DNA from: a virus
Reading direction: 5' to 3' (one strand)
IMG/VR virus record: IMGVR_UViG_3300046480_000064
Location: 1 to 21,058 of that record
Length of the DNA stretch: 21,058 nt
Below the pieces are notes generated by a model. That model did no database searches and was not told where the DNA came from. It saw nothing but the letters and a program-made list of their open reading frames with translations. The first letter of the stretch is position 1, and every line of letters starts with the position of its first letter. Shown piece after piece: positions 1-7,927 of this stretch. Position numbers and translations under genes: made by a program.

Positions 1-435
1 GGCAGCCGGATTCACGAGGCGTTCCGCACGGATCGGGCGCGGTTCCTCGCCTATCTCGCCGACGATCTGCGCGAGACGAAGGGGGTGGCGGATCTGCTCC
101 TGCCGACGTACTTCGAGCAGGTGAAGACGTTTCCCCTGTTGCTGCAGGAGGCGACGCTGCGCGGCACGACCAACAAGATCGACGCCCTTTTCCTCGAGGA
201 ATACTACCATGCGCGCCAGAGCTGCCCGGTGCCGCCCGAGGTGCAGCCGTTCGAGGGCGGTTACACGCGCAGCTTTCAAGAGGGCGTGTTCCGGCAGGTG
301 CTTCACTTCGACGTGGCGTCGCTTTATCCGAGCCTGCTGCTCTCCATCGGCGAGAATCCTAGCAGCGATTCACTGGGCGTCTTCATCCCGTTGCTCAGCC
401 GTCTTCGCGAGTACCGGCTCAAACGTAACCGATGA
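1..435 (+). pseudogene. Family B DNA polymerase, N-terminal/central part, interrupted 3' end
   Basis: The frame is open from base 1, so the start lies outside the window, and it ends at TGA 433-435. Visible hallmarks of an archaeal-like family B polymerase are the segment LLLPTYFEQVKTFPLLLQ followed by RGTTNKIDALFLEEYY, the YxGG-like FEGGYTR, and palm motif A, DVASLYPS, which carries the first catalytic aspartate. The expected motif B (KxxxNSxYG) and motif C (DTD) are missing, because the frame stops just after LREYRLKRNR, where the helix before motif B should continue. It is the only + strand gene and converges on the phage operon. I read it as a host replication or repair polymerase cut by prophage insertion. 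The rest should lie on the far side of the prophage. Family assignment is firm; the cause of truncation is inferred. Confidence 0.88.
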
Positions 436-473
436 AATGTTTGAAATGGGTAGCAGAAATAGGTGAAATGGGT
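428..473. other. Probable right end of a transposable prophage (junction, target site and end repeats)
   Basis: The polymerase frame is lost here and short direct repeats begin. TGAAATG occurs at 433-439, 442-448 and 464-470. The longer form TGAAATGGGT occurs at 442-451 and 464-473, exactly 22 bases apart. Mu transposase binding sites are about 22 bases long and Mu ends begin with TG. If the phage starts at TG 433-434, the five bases before it (428-432, ACCGA) fit the Mu target preference N-Y-S-R-N and would be the target duplication. The following 474-601 contains no gene or clear terminator. The exact boundary is inferred. Confidence 0.5.
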
Positions 474-601
474 CCTAAACCGACCCGAAAGCGCGCGCCT
501 GCAAAGCCGGTGCAGCGCATCTGCAAGAGGGTCGCAAAGAACAGGGCGCGATCTGCGGCCTTAGGGCTGGACGATCAGGCCACCAGGGGCTCGCCTGCAG
601 G

Positions 602-1105
602 TCATGTAACAGGTGCCGGCTCCGCCGGCTCCTCCAGCAGCCCAAACTCCATCAGGATGCTGAGGCAGTTGGTCGCGTCGAACTTGTTCGGACAGGCGAC
701 CATCTTCCCACCCTTGTCCGTGCGGTCATCGAGCTGCAGAGCGGCAACGGTGAAGGTAGACAGGTCCATCTCCCCCATCTTCTCCTTGGCCGCATCGGCC
801 AATTTCTTGTCGGACTCCTGCTGTTTCGCCCGCCATGCATCGAATACTGCCTTGTCCGACTGGTCAGGACGTTCCCCCAGGTCTTCCTGGAGCCGCTTCT
901 GAGTCTCCCGGAAATCCTTGAGCTCTGAGCCAAGGATCCGGAGGTTTCGGGCGCAGCGGGTCATTGCGCCGCCCGAGACATCGAACGACTTGGCCTTTCG
1001 GGACACTAGCCCTTGCTCCGGGACAAAGGTCGCTTCTTGGCCATCAAGCAACCGGTGGGCCTGTTCAAGACGGAATGCGTCTTCGATCGTTATGGTGATT
1101 TTCAT
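602..1105 (-). CDS. Unknown coiled-coil protein downstream of the tail fibre
   Basis: 167 residues from ATG 1105. The open frame extends further upstream, but that part overlaps the tail fibre gene out of frame and reads like shadow sequence. The N-terminus (MKITITIEDAFRLEQAHRLL) could be a short strand and helix. Residues ~45-105 are rich in Lys, Glu, Gln and Arg and look helical or coiled-coil. The C-terminus ends in an acidic EEPAEPAP stretch. No signal peptide or membrane segment is visible. It is the last gene of the late operon, 23 bases after the tail fibre stop, which is where tail fibre chaperones or terminal morons often sit. That role is only a positional guess. I do not recognise a family, and no Shine-Dalgarno sequence is visible. 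Confidence 0.7.
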   Translation of the reverse strand: MKITITIEDAFRLEQAHRLLDGQEATFVPEQGLVSRKAKSFDVSGGAMTRCARNLRILGSELKDFRETQKRLQEDLGERPDQSDKAVFDAWRAKQQESDKKLADAAKEKMGEMDLSTFTVAALQLDDRTDKGGKMVACPNKFDATNCLSILMEFGLLEEPAEPAPVT

Positions 1106-1128
1106 CGGGTTTTTTGTTGGTGGAAAAA

Positions 1129-4100
1129 TCAAGAGCTGGAGTCGAGCACGAGGCCATAGGACGCCATGGCTGTAATCAGCGACGCCAGGGCGGCATTGGC
1201 TCCCCTGGACCCGGTGACAGTGATCTTGGTCTGCACTGGCGAGCCATTGCAGCTGAATGCCCCAGTCACGAGGCAACTGCCCCAAATCTTTGCTGCGGTT
1301 GTGCTCGAATTGCCAATGCAAGTCGTATTGCTGCCCAGGCCAATGGCGGCGTACCCGAGGACCAGCTCATTCGATACCCCATCCGCAGATGCTCGCGTGT
1401 TGGCACCGACATAGACAGAATTGCTCGTCGTCGCGTTCGCCGTGCTACCGTCGGCAATGTAGCGACCCGCTTGGTAGCCCCAGGCTGTGACATACGACCC
1501 AGTCAGGGAATAGAGAGCAGCGTATCCGCCGGCTGAATTATAGCTGCCGATCTTATTCAACCCCAGGGCATAGGTGCCCATGGCTACGTTCTGCTGACCA
1601 GTGACGTTGCCGTTCAACGCCTGGTATCCAAAGGCGGCATTGTAGGAGCCAGTGGTATCGAGCGACAACGCTGATTGTCCAAACGCGGTATTGATCGTGC
1701 CTGTCGTAAGGGTGGCCCCGGCATTGTAGCCGACGAAAGTGTTGGTGTTGCCTGCACTCCCCGCCCGCATCTCCAAACAGATTGAAGCTAAGGAGTTGTA
1801 CAACATGACAAGTGGGGCAACAGAATTGGCCGTGATCGTCTTGACAGACAATGCGATGGTGCCATCAAACCCAGATGTCGGCGTAATCGTCAGCCCCCCC
1901 GTCGTGCTGGCATAAAGGTCATAGGCCCCTGTCGCGCTGAGTGCGCCGGACGTCTGCCCCCCAAAGGTCACTGTGAACGTGCCTGCGGTTCGGCCGGACA
2001 CTGTATAGGCGACGCGGTACGATGTTGCCGCCGTAGCCACCAAGGTAGTGTCCACCAGAGCATCTACGTACGTGGTCACGTGAGTCCATCCTCCAGCCCA
2101 AGATCCCGTCCAATTGGTCGAGGTCCAACTATCTCCTGATGCCAGTTTTTCGGCGGAGAACGTCGGAAGATCCGTCGCAGTTGTACCCTGGATGGCAATG
2201 CCGTAACCGATAGTCGCACGATTGATTCCAATGCTCGTAATCCCCTGATAGAGCAGGGTTGCATTGGCATTGGGCAGCGTGAACGTCCTCTCGCTTGTGG
2301 TCGGGCCACTGATCTTGGCAAATCCATTACCAGTGCCCCCATTGGCAGACGTCAGAGGATTGGTCAAAGAGAGTGTACTGACGGTAGCTCCAGCGTCCAT
2401 CGTCACCGCACCGTGCAGATAGGTCGCTGCCGTGCCGGAGTGATAAATGAAATACTTGTTCGTGTCGGCATCCATGACACTCCGAATGCCCGCCGTAATG
2501 GGGGAGACGCCACCAGCCGCTGTCGTTTGGTCTGCGATATACAGCACAGATACCGCATTCGCCGACGCCCTCCCAAGATTCCCAGAGTCGATGCCCCGGA
2601 TTGTACCAGTCACGTCCCCCGATGAGGTGGCATATAGGGCTGACAGCTCCATGTAGTATAGATTCTTCAGATTTCCTGATCCGGTAATCTGGGGGAAAAT
2701 TTGGAATCCGTAGATCGTACCGACAGACCCGGAAGACGTAATCCGGATGGATGTCTGACGTCCATAGATTGTGCCTACATTGGCAGCTGTCCCATGCGAG
2801 AGTGTGATTCCCTCGCCGAAGAAGTTGGCGTAGTCATACGCTCCGTAGGTCTGAGCTGTTAGTGCCCAGACCGTCACTGAACTGGTTCCTCCTGAGTCCG
2901 GGACCGGAGCGAAGATGAATGAGTTGACCGTGTTGAGTCCCGCCGCAAGGTACGTACTCGAAACCTGATGGATGCATCCTGTCACCGCTGAGGCACCCAC
3001 CCCCAGCCCGGTTAAGTGGGGGAGCGGGCCGGAATTGTCCCCGGTGAGCAGACTCTGCCCGAGGTAGAGCGTGCCGAATCGCACGCCGTAACTGCCAATT
3101 GTCAGGTCTTGATTCACCGCAGCACTCGCCCCACCTGCGATGCTCAACGTCCCGACGCTGGTATTTGGTGTCCACGTAGCCCCAGCGAGAATCCTGTCAC
3201 ACTTGAAGTTGTATCCAGGGGCACTGTAATGCAACCAATCGGCGTTGGCATAGGTAGCATTGAGCCGGGTATGGTCAGCCGGATCGCGCATCGCTGTATC
3301 GAGATCCACCACGGCATCGACGTTGGTTGGCCCACCCGTTGTTGCCCAGGTGTTAAAATCTACACGCACTGCTTCCCGGCCAGTGGTATAGTAGGCGCTC
3401 CCGTTGAACGGGGTAATCGTGCAGAGTATGACGTAAGCACCGGCAGCATGGGCCGCTGTGGCCATCGTTTGGAGATTCGCCTCTATGTCTGCTACTGCTG
3501 CATCACCTACAATGTCGTTGATTCCCCCCTCAAGGATGACGACTGTGGCCCCGCCGAAATAGTACCGTGCCGCCATCTGGTCCGTAGTGTTGCCCGATAC
3601 CCCTTGATTCACCACGCGCCAGATGGTCGGGTCCAGACCGCTCGACCCGATCAACCGTGTTGCCCATGTGCAGTTTGCAGTCAGGCTGTCCCCCATTGCG
3701 TAAATGAGGGAGAGCTTCCCTGTCGTCATGCCGTTATAGGTCTTTCCGGTCAACGCTGAGGCGATCTTGCCATCTGCGATGGCTGTGGCGTTCCAAGTGC
3801 CCGTAGTGACCGTGCCGAGAGTCACGATGCTGGCGCTGCCAGTGGTGGGAGCATAGGACAACACCGGGATGTCAGCCGCCACAAGGGCACGCATCGAGGG
3901 CACTCCGCTTGATGCTGCTGGGGTTGCCCACACCTTGCCCTGAGTATCAGAAGTGAAGACCGGGGCGTAGGAGAGGGCAGGGATGTCCGAAGCGACCAGG
4001 GCACGAAGGTACGGCACGCCAGTCGTAGTGGGCGGGGTCGCAACCACCAGCCCCGCACCACCCGGAGTAGAGGATGGAGACGTGACCTGAATCCAATCTT

Positions 4101-4407
4101 CATCCGACTCCCCATGATTGGTAATGCAGTAGAAAAACATCCCAGTGTCCGTCTGCTTGATGGTATCCCCCGGCCAGCATCCGACTGCTGGATTCGCCGC
4201 ATCGAAGCCGATCCGGGCAGCCGAGTTGGCGACGGCCCCAAGATGCTTCCCACCACTTGTCAGATGGTGGTTCAGGAACGTCCGATACTGGTCCCGCGTT
4301 GTGTGCACCTCGGATGCTCCCATCACAGCTTCTCCTGTCCCGTGGTTCTGTATCCATAGGCGCTGGACTTCTGTTCCCGTCACCGGGCATATCCGTTCGA
4401 TGCTCAT
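1129..4407 (-). CDS. Tail fibre with an SGNH/GDSL esterase domain and adhesin-head-like repeats
   Basis: 1092 residues; the start is fixed by a 4-base overlap with the gene before it. Residues ~1-115 probably form the tail attachment part. Two similar linker repeats (GVPYLRALVASDIPALSYAP near 130 and GVPSMRALVAADIPVLSYAP near 169) are typical of fibre shafts. Residues ~233-410 are an SGNH hydrolase with all blocks present: GDSL with Ser241, Gly272, GGIND with Asn297, and DWLH with Asp390 and His393. It could deacetylate or de-esterify a surface polysaccharide, but the substrate is unknown. Residues ~889-985 carry repeats like those of trimeric autotransporter adhesin heads (NTAFGQSAL, NAAFGYQAL, NVAMGTYAL), suggesting a trimer. 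The end, GSRGANAALASLITAMASYG, looks like a conserved fibre tip. No S74 self-cleaving chaperone is seen. GC is lower than in the head genes. Confidence 0.9.
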   Translation of the reverse strand: MSIERICPVTGTEVQRLWIQNHGTGEAVMGASEVHTTRDQYRTFLNHHLTSGGKHLGAVANSAARIGFDAANPAVGCWPGDTIKQTDTGMFFYCITNHGESDEDWIQVTSPSSTPGGAGLVVATPPTTTGVPYLRALVASDIPALSYAPVFTSDTQGKVWATPAASSGVPSMRALVAADIPVLSYAPTTGSASIVTLGTVTTGTWNATAIADGKIASALTGKTYNGMTTGKLSLIYAMGDSLTANCTWATRLIGSSGLDPTIWRVVNQGVSGNTTDQMAARYYFGGATVVILEGGINDIVGDAAVADIEANLQTMATAAHAAGAYVILCTITPFNGSAYYTTGREAVRVDFNTWATTGGPTNVDAVVDLDTAMRDPADHTRLNATYANADWLHYSAPGYNFKCDRILAGATWTPNTSVGTLSIAGGASAAVNQDLTIGSYGVRFGTLYLGQSLLTGDNSGPLPHLTGLGVGASAVTGCIHQVSSTYLAAGLNTVNSFIFAPVPDSGGTSSVTVWALTAQTYGAYDYANFFGEGITLSHGTAANVGTIYGRQTSIRITSSGSVGTIYGFQIFPQITGSGNLKNLYYMELSALYATSSGDVTGTIRGIDSGNLGRASANAVSVLYIADQTTAAGGVSPITAGIRSVMDADTNKYFIYHSGTAATYLHGAVTMDAGATVSTLSLTNPLTSANGGTGNGFAKISGPTTSERTFTLPNANATLLYQGITSIGINRATIGYGIAIQGTTATDLPTFSAEKLASGDSWTSTNWTGSWAGGWTHVTTYVDALVDTTLVATAATSYRVAYTVSGRTAGTFTVTFGGQTSGALSATGAYDLYASTTGGLTITPTSGFDGTIALSVKTITANSVAPLVMLYNSLASICLEMRAGSAGNTNTFVGYNAGATLTTGTINTAFGQSALSLDTTGSYNAAFGYQALNGNVTGQQNVAMGTYALGLNKIGSYNSAGGYAALYSLTGSYVTAWGYQAGRYIADGSTANATTSNSVYVGANTRASADGVSNELVLGYAAIGLGSNTTCIGNSSTTAAKIWGSCLVTGAFSCNGSPVQTKITVTGSRGANAALASLITAMASYGLVLDSSS

Positions 4408-4601
4408 TGTTTTTTGGTTGCCTCAGCAGAAGCCTTGGCAATCCCTGCTACATCTTTCTCGCCACCACAGCAGACTCCGATCCCCCTTGGACCCATCTGA
4501 TATGTCACTGGGGGTGGGTCTGGAGGAGGGGGTGGAGGAAGGGGTGGCTCTGGTGGGTCAACGGGATACACAAACCTCTGATATATGAGTACCTTTTTCA
4601 T
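4404..4601 (-). CDS. Proline-rich mini-protein between tip protein and tail fibre
   Basis: 65 residues. It starts inside the stop of the J-like gene (ATGA overlap 4598-4601) and its stop overlaps the fibre start in the same way (4404-4407), which strongly supports translation. Residues 13-31 are almost all proline with Asp/Glu, including six prolines in a row (22-27). A GVCCGG segment with paired cysteines follows at 42-47, then an Ala/Lys-rich helical tail. It has no signal peptide or membrane segment. The polyproline rod could be a flexible or stiff spacer, or an adaptor between tip and fibre. The coupling to both neighbours suggests it is made in fixed ratio with them. No family is recognised. 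Confidence 0.65.
   Translation of the reverse strand: MKKVLIYQRFVYPVDPPEPPLPPPPPPDPPPVTYQMGPRGIGVCCGGEKDVAGIAKASAEATKKQ
4510..4556 (+). other. Possible G-quadruplex in the template strand of the proline-rich gene
   Basis: The + strand, which is the template strand for the phage operon, carries five G runs of three or more within 47 bases: 4510-4514, 4516-4518, 4528-4532, 4541-4544 and 4554-4556. The runs are a by-product of the proline codons (CCN), but together they fit a G4 pattern and could slow polymerase just before the fibre gene. Folding is not shown by sequence alone. Confidence 0.4.
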
Positions 4602-6904
4602 GCATCAAAAACGAGAGTGTAGGATTTGATCCGCTTCTCCCGGCCAACCGTTGCCACCACTTCAATCTCCTCGTCAAGGACCATATTCCCATCCGGGTCG
4701 GCTGAAAGGGATCGTGTGACAGTATCTTCCTCCACCCAGTCGCCAGTTCCGTAGGCCCGCCCTTCCATCAGTACCTGCAACTCATAGGACCACCAAGGGA
4801 GGGCGTTTATCCAACTACCCCTGAACTTGAACTTGAGCCATACCCACGAGATCCCGGTACGCTGCTGGTAAGCCGCGACAGGGGGGTATATCCCCCACCC
4901 GGACCAGGATGCCCCATTGATAAACCGAGTGATTGCATTATCCTCTGTGTCCTCATTGGATAGATACCGGCCACCAGACGTGCTTGTTAGCCTGAAAGAG
5001 TCACCTTCACTACCACGGCAACATCCTCCATTGAAACCCATCGTGGAAGTGGTCTTATCTAGAATCGGGAAGACGCAGACGCTGTTGGCAACGTGATGTC
5101 CGATGTCTGTTGGGTGCAGAGTTGGGCCATATGAACGGACGATGGTGTCGCTTCCTGTCTTCACTCCCGTCACAGGGTCAATATCAAACTCTCCGTCTTG
5201 CTGAGAATACCGTGTCTGCATGGAACCAGCGCAGTGATCTGTGTCAAAATAATAGTCCCACTCCTCCCTGTCTGCTATCGCTCTCACCGTGAGATATTTA
5301 GCTGGCGGGGTGCTCGGATTGGCAAACTCACTATATCCAATTAGAGAAGGGCTCCCATCCATAGTAGAAAACTCCAGCCCACCGGAGGGGGAAGTGGACT
5401 GGTCAATGAGATCGGCATAATCCCCTGGCCGGGGGATTGAGCCCTGTAGCACAGGTACGAAATCCGCACCAACCATGGCCGCGAGCCCAGGATTGCCTCC
5501 TGTCTGATACGGGATTTGCTGAGCGCCCTCCCAAATGTCGGCGGCGGTGGCGCGCAGGGTGAGATCTACCCCGAGCGCCGGTGCGCCGCCTTGGTAGTAG
5601 ATCGCGAATTTCAATTCCTGCACCAGGAAGATCTTCTCCGACCAGCCGAAACGGGCGTTGTTCACCATCACCGTATCTCCGGCCCGGATGCGCAATGCGG
5701 TCAGTTTGCAGGGCATGGTGGCGACCATGTCCAGCCGCGTCCGCTTTAGCTCGATCGTTGCCAGGCGTTGAGCGGTAAAGGCGCTGGTCGTGAATCCCAA
5801 GTCGAGATCTCGCCAGATCGGAACGCCATCCTCCGCGACGGCCGCCGAGTCTTGCACAGCCGGAAAGTCCGCCGGCTGCCATTTGTCCGCCGGCGAAGCA
5901 AACGTGCCTTTCACTCCATTACAGGTATCGCGCATCGATGCCTTTGTCTGCACATCGATGCCCGCCCGAAGATCGTCTTCATCGAGGGTGATCGCCGGCT
6001 CCGTATATGCGCCGGCGTGGCAAATCCATCTCCCGCCAATATACACGGCCCAACCTGCCATGGACCCGCATAGTTGTTCGATCACTGTGGATGGTTGGAC
6101 GGATAGCTCAAAGCAGCCGTTGCATGTGTACCGTTTCTCGGTCGTCCCCCCTGGCAGACTTACGACTTCATCGCAGACGTTCGCTGCCGCGATGAATGAG
6201 GCATCGTCGATTTCGTCGATGGCGACGCCCATGCCGAAGGTTGCATTCGTCAGATAGTCGCGAACTGCCAGCGCGGGATTGTCGCTCCATGCCGTAGCCT
6301 GGGTGCGCGGATCAAAGACCTTTCGGCCCCGCACGACCGCGGTCGGATTCGGTTGCCCTGCGGGGAATTTCTCCTGACTGAACACCAGGTGCCCCGCGAG
6401 ATAACAGATGCCTCGAAGCCGATGATTGCTCGTCCAATAGTACAAACAGCCGTCGACCAGGTCCGCGTCAGCCACCTGGTCATCGGCCCCGAGATGCTTT
6501 TGGATGGAGCCATAGCCCGCATAGTCCCCCGTGAGATTGCCAACCCAATCGAGCTGCGCCGTGATATCGTTGAAATAGATCTGCTCAATCCCATCACATT
6601 CGTGCCCGGCCAGCGTCATCGCAAATCGCAGGTTTTCGTTGTTCGTGCCATTGCAATGGGCGAAAACCAGCGTTCCAGCCACCCGCGTCTTCCCATAGAT
6701 CACCCTGCGCGGATCGACTGGCCCGCGGCTGAGTTGGAGCGGATTGCCACCGTTGAGCGATCCGGTCGGCAGCTTGCCGCGCAACGCCATGCCGATCCCA
6801 TATGCCGCGGCAGCCTCCATTACAGCCCAGACTACTTTCGCCCAAAAGGACCCTGCTTCTATCCAGGCGGCAAAAGCTTCGATGGCTATTTCGACTTGGG
6901 GCAT
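4598..6904 (-). CDS. J-like tail tip / host-specificity protein
   Basis: 768 residues, shorter than lambda J (over 1100). The N-terminus has a hydrophobic helix (~20-42) followed by the GNPLQLSRGPVDPRRVIYGKTRVAG segment typical of J/megatron-type tip proteins. Conserved hub features continue to about residue 480, including DPRTQATAWSDNPALAVRDYL and GDTVMVNNARFGWSEKIF. Residues from ~490 to the end differ in style: aromatic-rich, cysteine-containing and encoded by lower-GC DNA. They probably form the exchangeable fibre-facing part. It follows the NlpC/P60-like gene after 3 bases and overlaps the next gene by 4. It would sit at the tail tip, joined to the tape measure and hub, and guide receptor binding. 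The start is ATG 6904; no Shine-Dalgarno sequence is visible. Confidence 0.85.
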   Translation of the reverse strand: MPQVEIAIEAFAAWIEAGSFWAKVVWAVMEAAAAYGIGMALRGKLPTGSLNGGNPLQLSRGPVDPRRVIYGKTRVAGTLVFAHCNGTNNENLRFAMTLAGHECDGIEQIYFNDITAQLDWVGNLTGDYAGYGSIQKHLGADDQVADADLVDGCLYYWTSNHRLRGICYLAGHLVFSQEKFPAGQPNPTAVVRGRKVFDPRTQATAWSDNPALAVRDYLTNATFGMGVAIDEIDDASFIAAANVCDEVVSLPGGTTEKRYTCNGCFELSVQPSTVIEQLCGSMAGWAVYIGGRWICHAGAYTEPAITLDEDDLRAGIDVQTKASMRDTCNGVKGTFASPADKWQPADFPAVQDSAAVAEDGVPIWRDLDLGFTTSAFTAQRLATIELKRTRLDMVATMPCKLTALRIRAGDTVMVNNARFGWSEKIFLVQELKFAIYYQGGAPALGVDLTLRATAADIWEGAQQIPYQTGGNPGLAAMVGADFVPVLQGSIPRPGDYADLIDQSTSPSGGLEFSTMDGSPSLIGYSEFANPSTPPAKYLTVRAIADREEWDYYFDTDHCAGSMQTRYSQQDGEFDIDPVTGVKTGSDTIVRSYGPTLHPTDIGHHVANSVCVFPILDKTTSTMGFNGGCCRGSEGDSFRLTSTSGGRYLSNEDTEDNAITRFINGASWSGWGIYPPVAAYQQRTGISWVWLKFKFRGSWINALPWWSYELQVLMEGRAYGTGDWVEEDTVTRSLSADPDGNMVLDEEIEVVATVGREKRIKSYTLVFDA

Positions 6905-6907
6905 CGA

Positions 6908-7306
6908 TCATACCCTCCAGGCGCAGCGACACCGCATGGTCGCTGCGAATGCTAATCCGGCCGGCGCGGCGAAGACCGAGTCCCGACCGATACAGATGCC
7001 CAGTGCTATCCGCCGGCCAGCATCGTAGCTCACGAGATCCCCTCGCTGCGCGAGCGGCAGGTGGATCTCCGAAAGACCCGCCTCGATTGGCAGATGCTCT
7101 ATGCCCCCATGCCGGCGTAAGATCCGGGCCGCTGCCGCTGCTGTTGCATAGATCTCGATATCCGGCATGGGATCCGATCCGGTGATGGCTGTGATCGCCC
7201 CCCGTGCAAATTGGCAGCAGTCGTGGGTGCCCCACTGAAACGGCTGATCCCTCCGCGTTGCGATAAAGGCGGACATTCGGCGCGGCCAATCTGCCAGTCT
7301 CAACAT
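6908..7306 (-). CDS. NlpC/P60-like tail peptidase (DUF6950-like)
   Basis: 132 residues. The segment FQWGTHDCCQFARGAITAITG (residues ~23-43) is the usual catalytic-cysteine signature of small phage NlpC/P60-type proteins, where the first Cys after HD is the likely nucleophile. A later LAQRGDLVSYD matches the conserved GD strand before the catalytic region that contains His in classic members. Here the following segment is ALGICIGRDSVFAAP and no clear catalytic His stands there, so activity is uncertain. Its place between a hub protein and a J-like protein is the same as the GTA gp14 and lambda K positions, where such enzymes cut peptidoglycan stem peptides during DNA entry. The ATG overlaps the previous stop by one base (TGATG). 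Confidence 0.8.
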   Translation of the reverse strand: MLRLADWPRRMSAFIATRRDQPFQWGTHDCCQFARGAITAITGSDPMPDIEIYATAAAAARILRRHGGIEHLPIEAGLSEIHLPLAQRGDLVSYDAGRRIALGICIGRDSVFAAPAGLAFAATMRCRCAWRV

Positions 7307-7926
7307 CAGAATATTTTGGATACCGCTGGGGTCGCGTTGGGGTACCCTGGTACTGCCGCGATAGCCGGAGGATTGACCCCCCAGTAGATGAGCGCGTCGG
7401 CCAGGGTCGCCACATAGGCGAGACCGAGATCGCCAGGGAACAAGCGTTGCTGCTCCTCGTGGGTGTAGCGCAGGTTTCGCGCCCGCTGCAGATCGATCAG
7501 CGCGTTCTCGGCCTGGACCGAGATCGAGCTGGTCTGTCCAGCATCGGAGATCTTTAATGTGTCCATTCTTCCACCGAAGATCTGGTAGGCGTCCACGACC
7601 GCCGGGGTCGTGTTGACGATCGCGAGCCAGAGCCGGCAGCGGCGCCCACGGTATGCGTCCTCGAGGGCGAGCGTGGCGAGGTTCGACGGTATGCCGCTGA
7701 GGGTGAAGGTCAGCCCGGCTGCGCTCGTCTCGATAATCTCATCGATCGGCGTGACGGTCCCCAGAGATCCCGACCCTGCCCAGGTATAGCCGCCCCAGCT
7801 CAGATTTGAGAGGCCCGTCCAGAATCGGACAGGCCCCGCCGCGAAATCGAACTCGGCCAACAACACCAGATTGACGACCGGCTTGGCGATCTCGGTGACG
7901 ATGGTAGATGGCAGATCGCGGCTCAT
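7306..7926 (-). CDS. Baseplate hub-type tail protein (DUF2163-like)
   Basis: 206 residues from ATG 7926. Twelve additional in-frame codons upstream would overlap the previous gene. The sequence is rich in beta strands and contains FAAGPVRFWTGLSNLSWGGY, then the conserved SGIPSNLATLALEDAYRGR, and FGGRMDTLKISDAGQT leading to NALIDLQRARNLRYTHEEQQ. This pattern is common in small tail proteins that precede the NlpC/P60 gene in transposable siphophages and gene transfer agents (GTA gp13 position). It probably forms part of the hub ring joining tail tube and tip. The order distal-tail-like, hub, peptidase, J supports the call. There is a one-base gap after the previous stop. Confidence 0.75.
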   Translation of the reverse strand: MSRDLPSTIVTEIAKPVVNLVLLAEFDFAAGPVRFWTGLSNLSWGGYTWAGSGSLGTVTPIDEIIETSAAGLTFTLSGIPSNLATLALEDAYRGRRCRLWLAIVNTTPAVVDAYQIFGGRMDTLKISDAGQTSSISVQAENALIDLQRARNLRYTHEEQQRLFPGDLGLAYVATLADALIYWGVNPPAIAAVPGYPNATPAVSKIF

Positions 7927-7927
7927 A

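Noticed and set aside
432-902. A + strand open frame beginning in the prophage end
   Set aside because: Low-complexity basic and serine-rich translation, overlapping the coiled-coil gene on the - strand.
1106-1321. N-terminal extension of the 602-1105 gene
   Set aside because: It overlaps the tail fibre C-terminus in another frame, while the tail fibre sequence there is clearly conserved.
889-2000. Tandem similarity in the tail fibre DNA considered as a CRISPR-like or satellite array
   Set aside because: The repetition is at protein level (adhesin-head-like repeats) with diverged codons; there are no uniform repeats with spacers.
3016-3759. A 247-codon open frame on the + strand
   Set aside because: Antisense to the SGNH esterase part of the tail fibre, whose catalytic motifs are all in order on the other strand.
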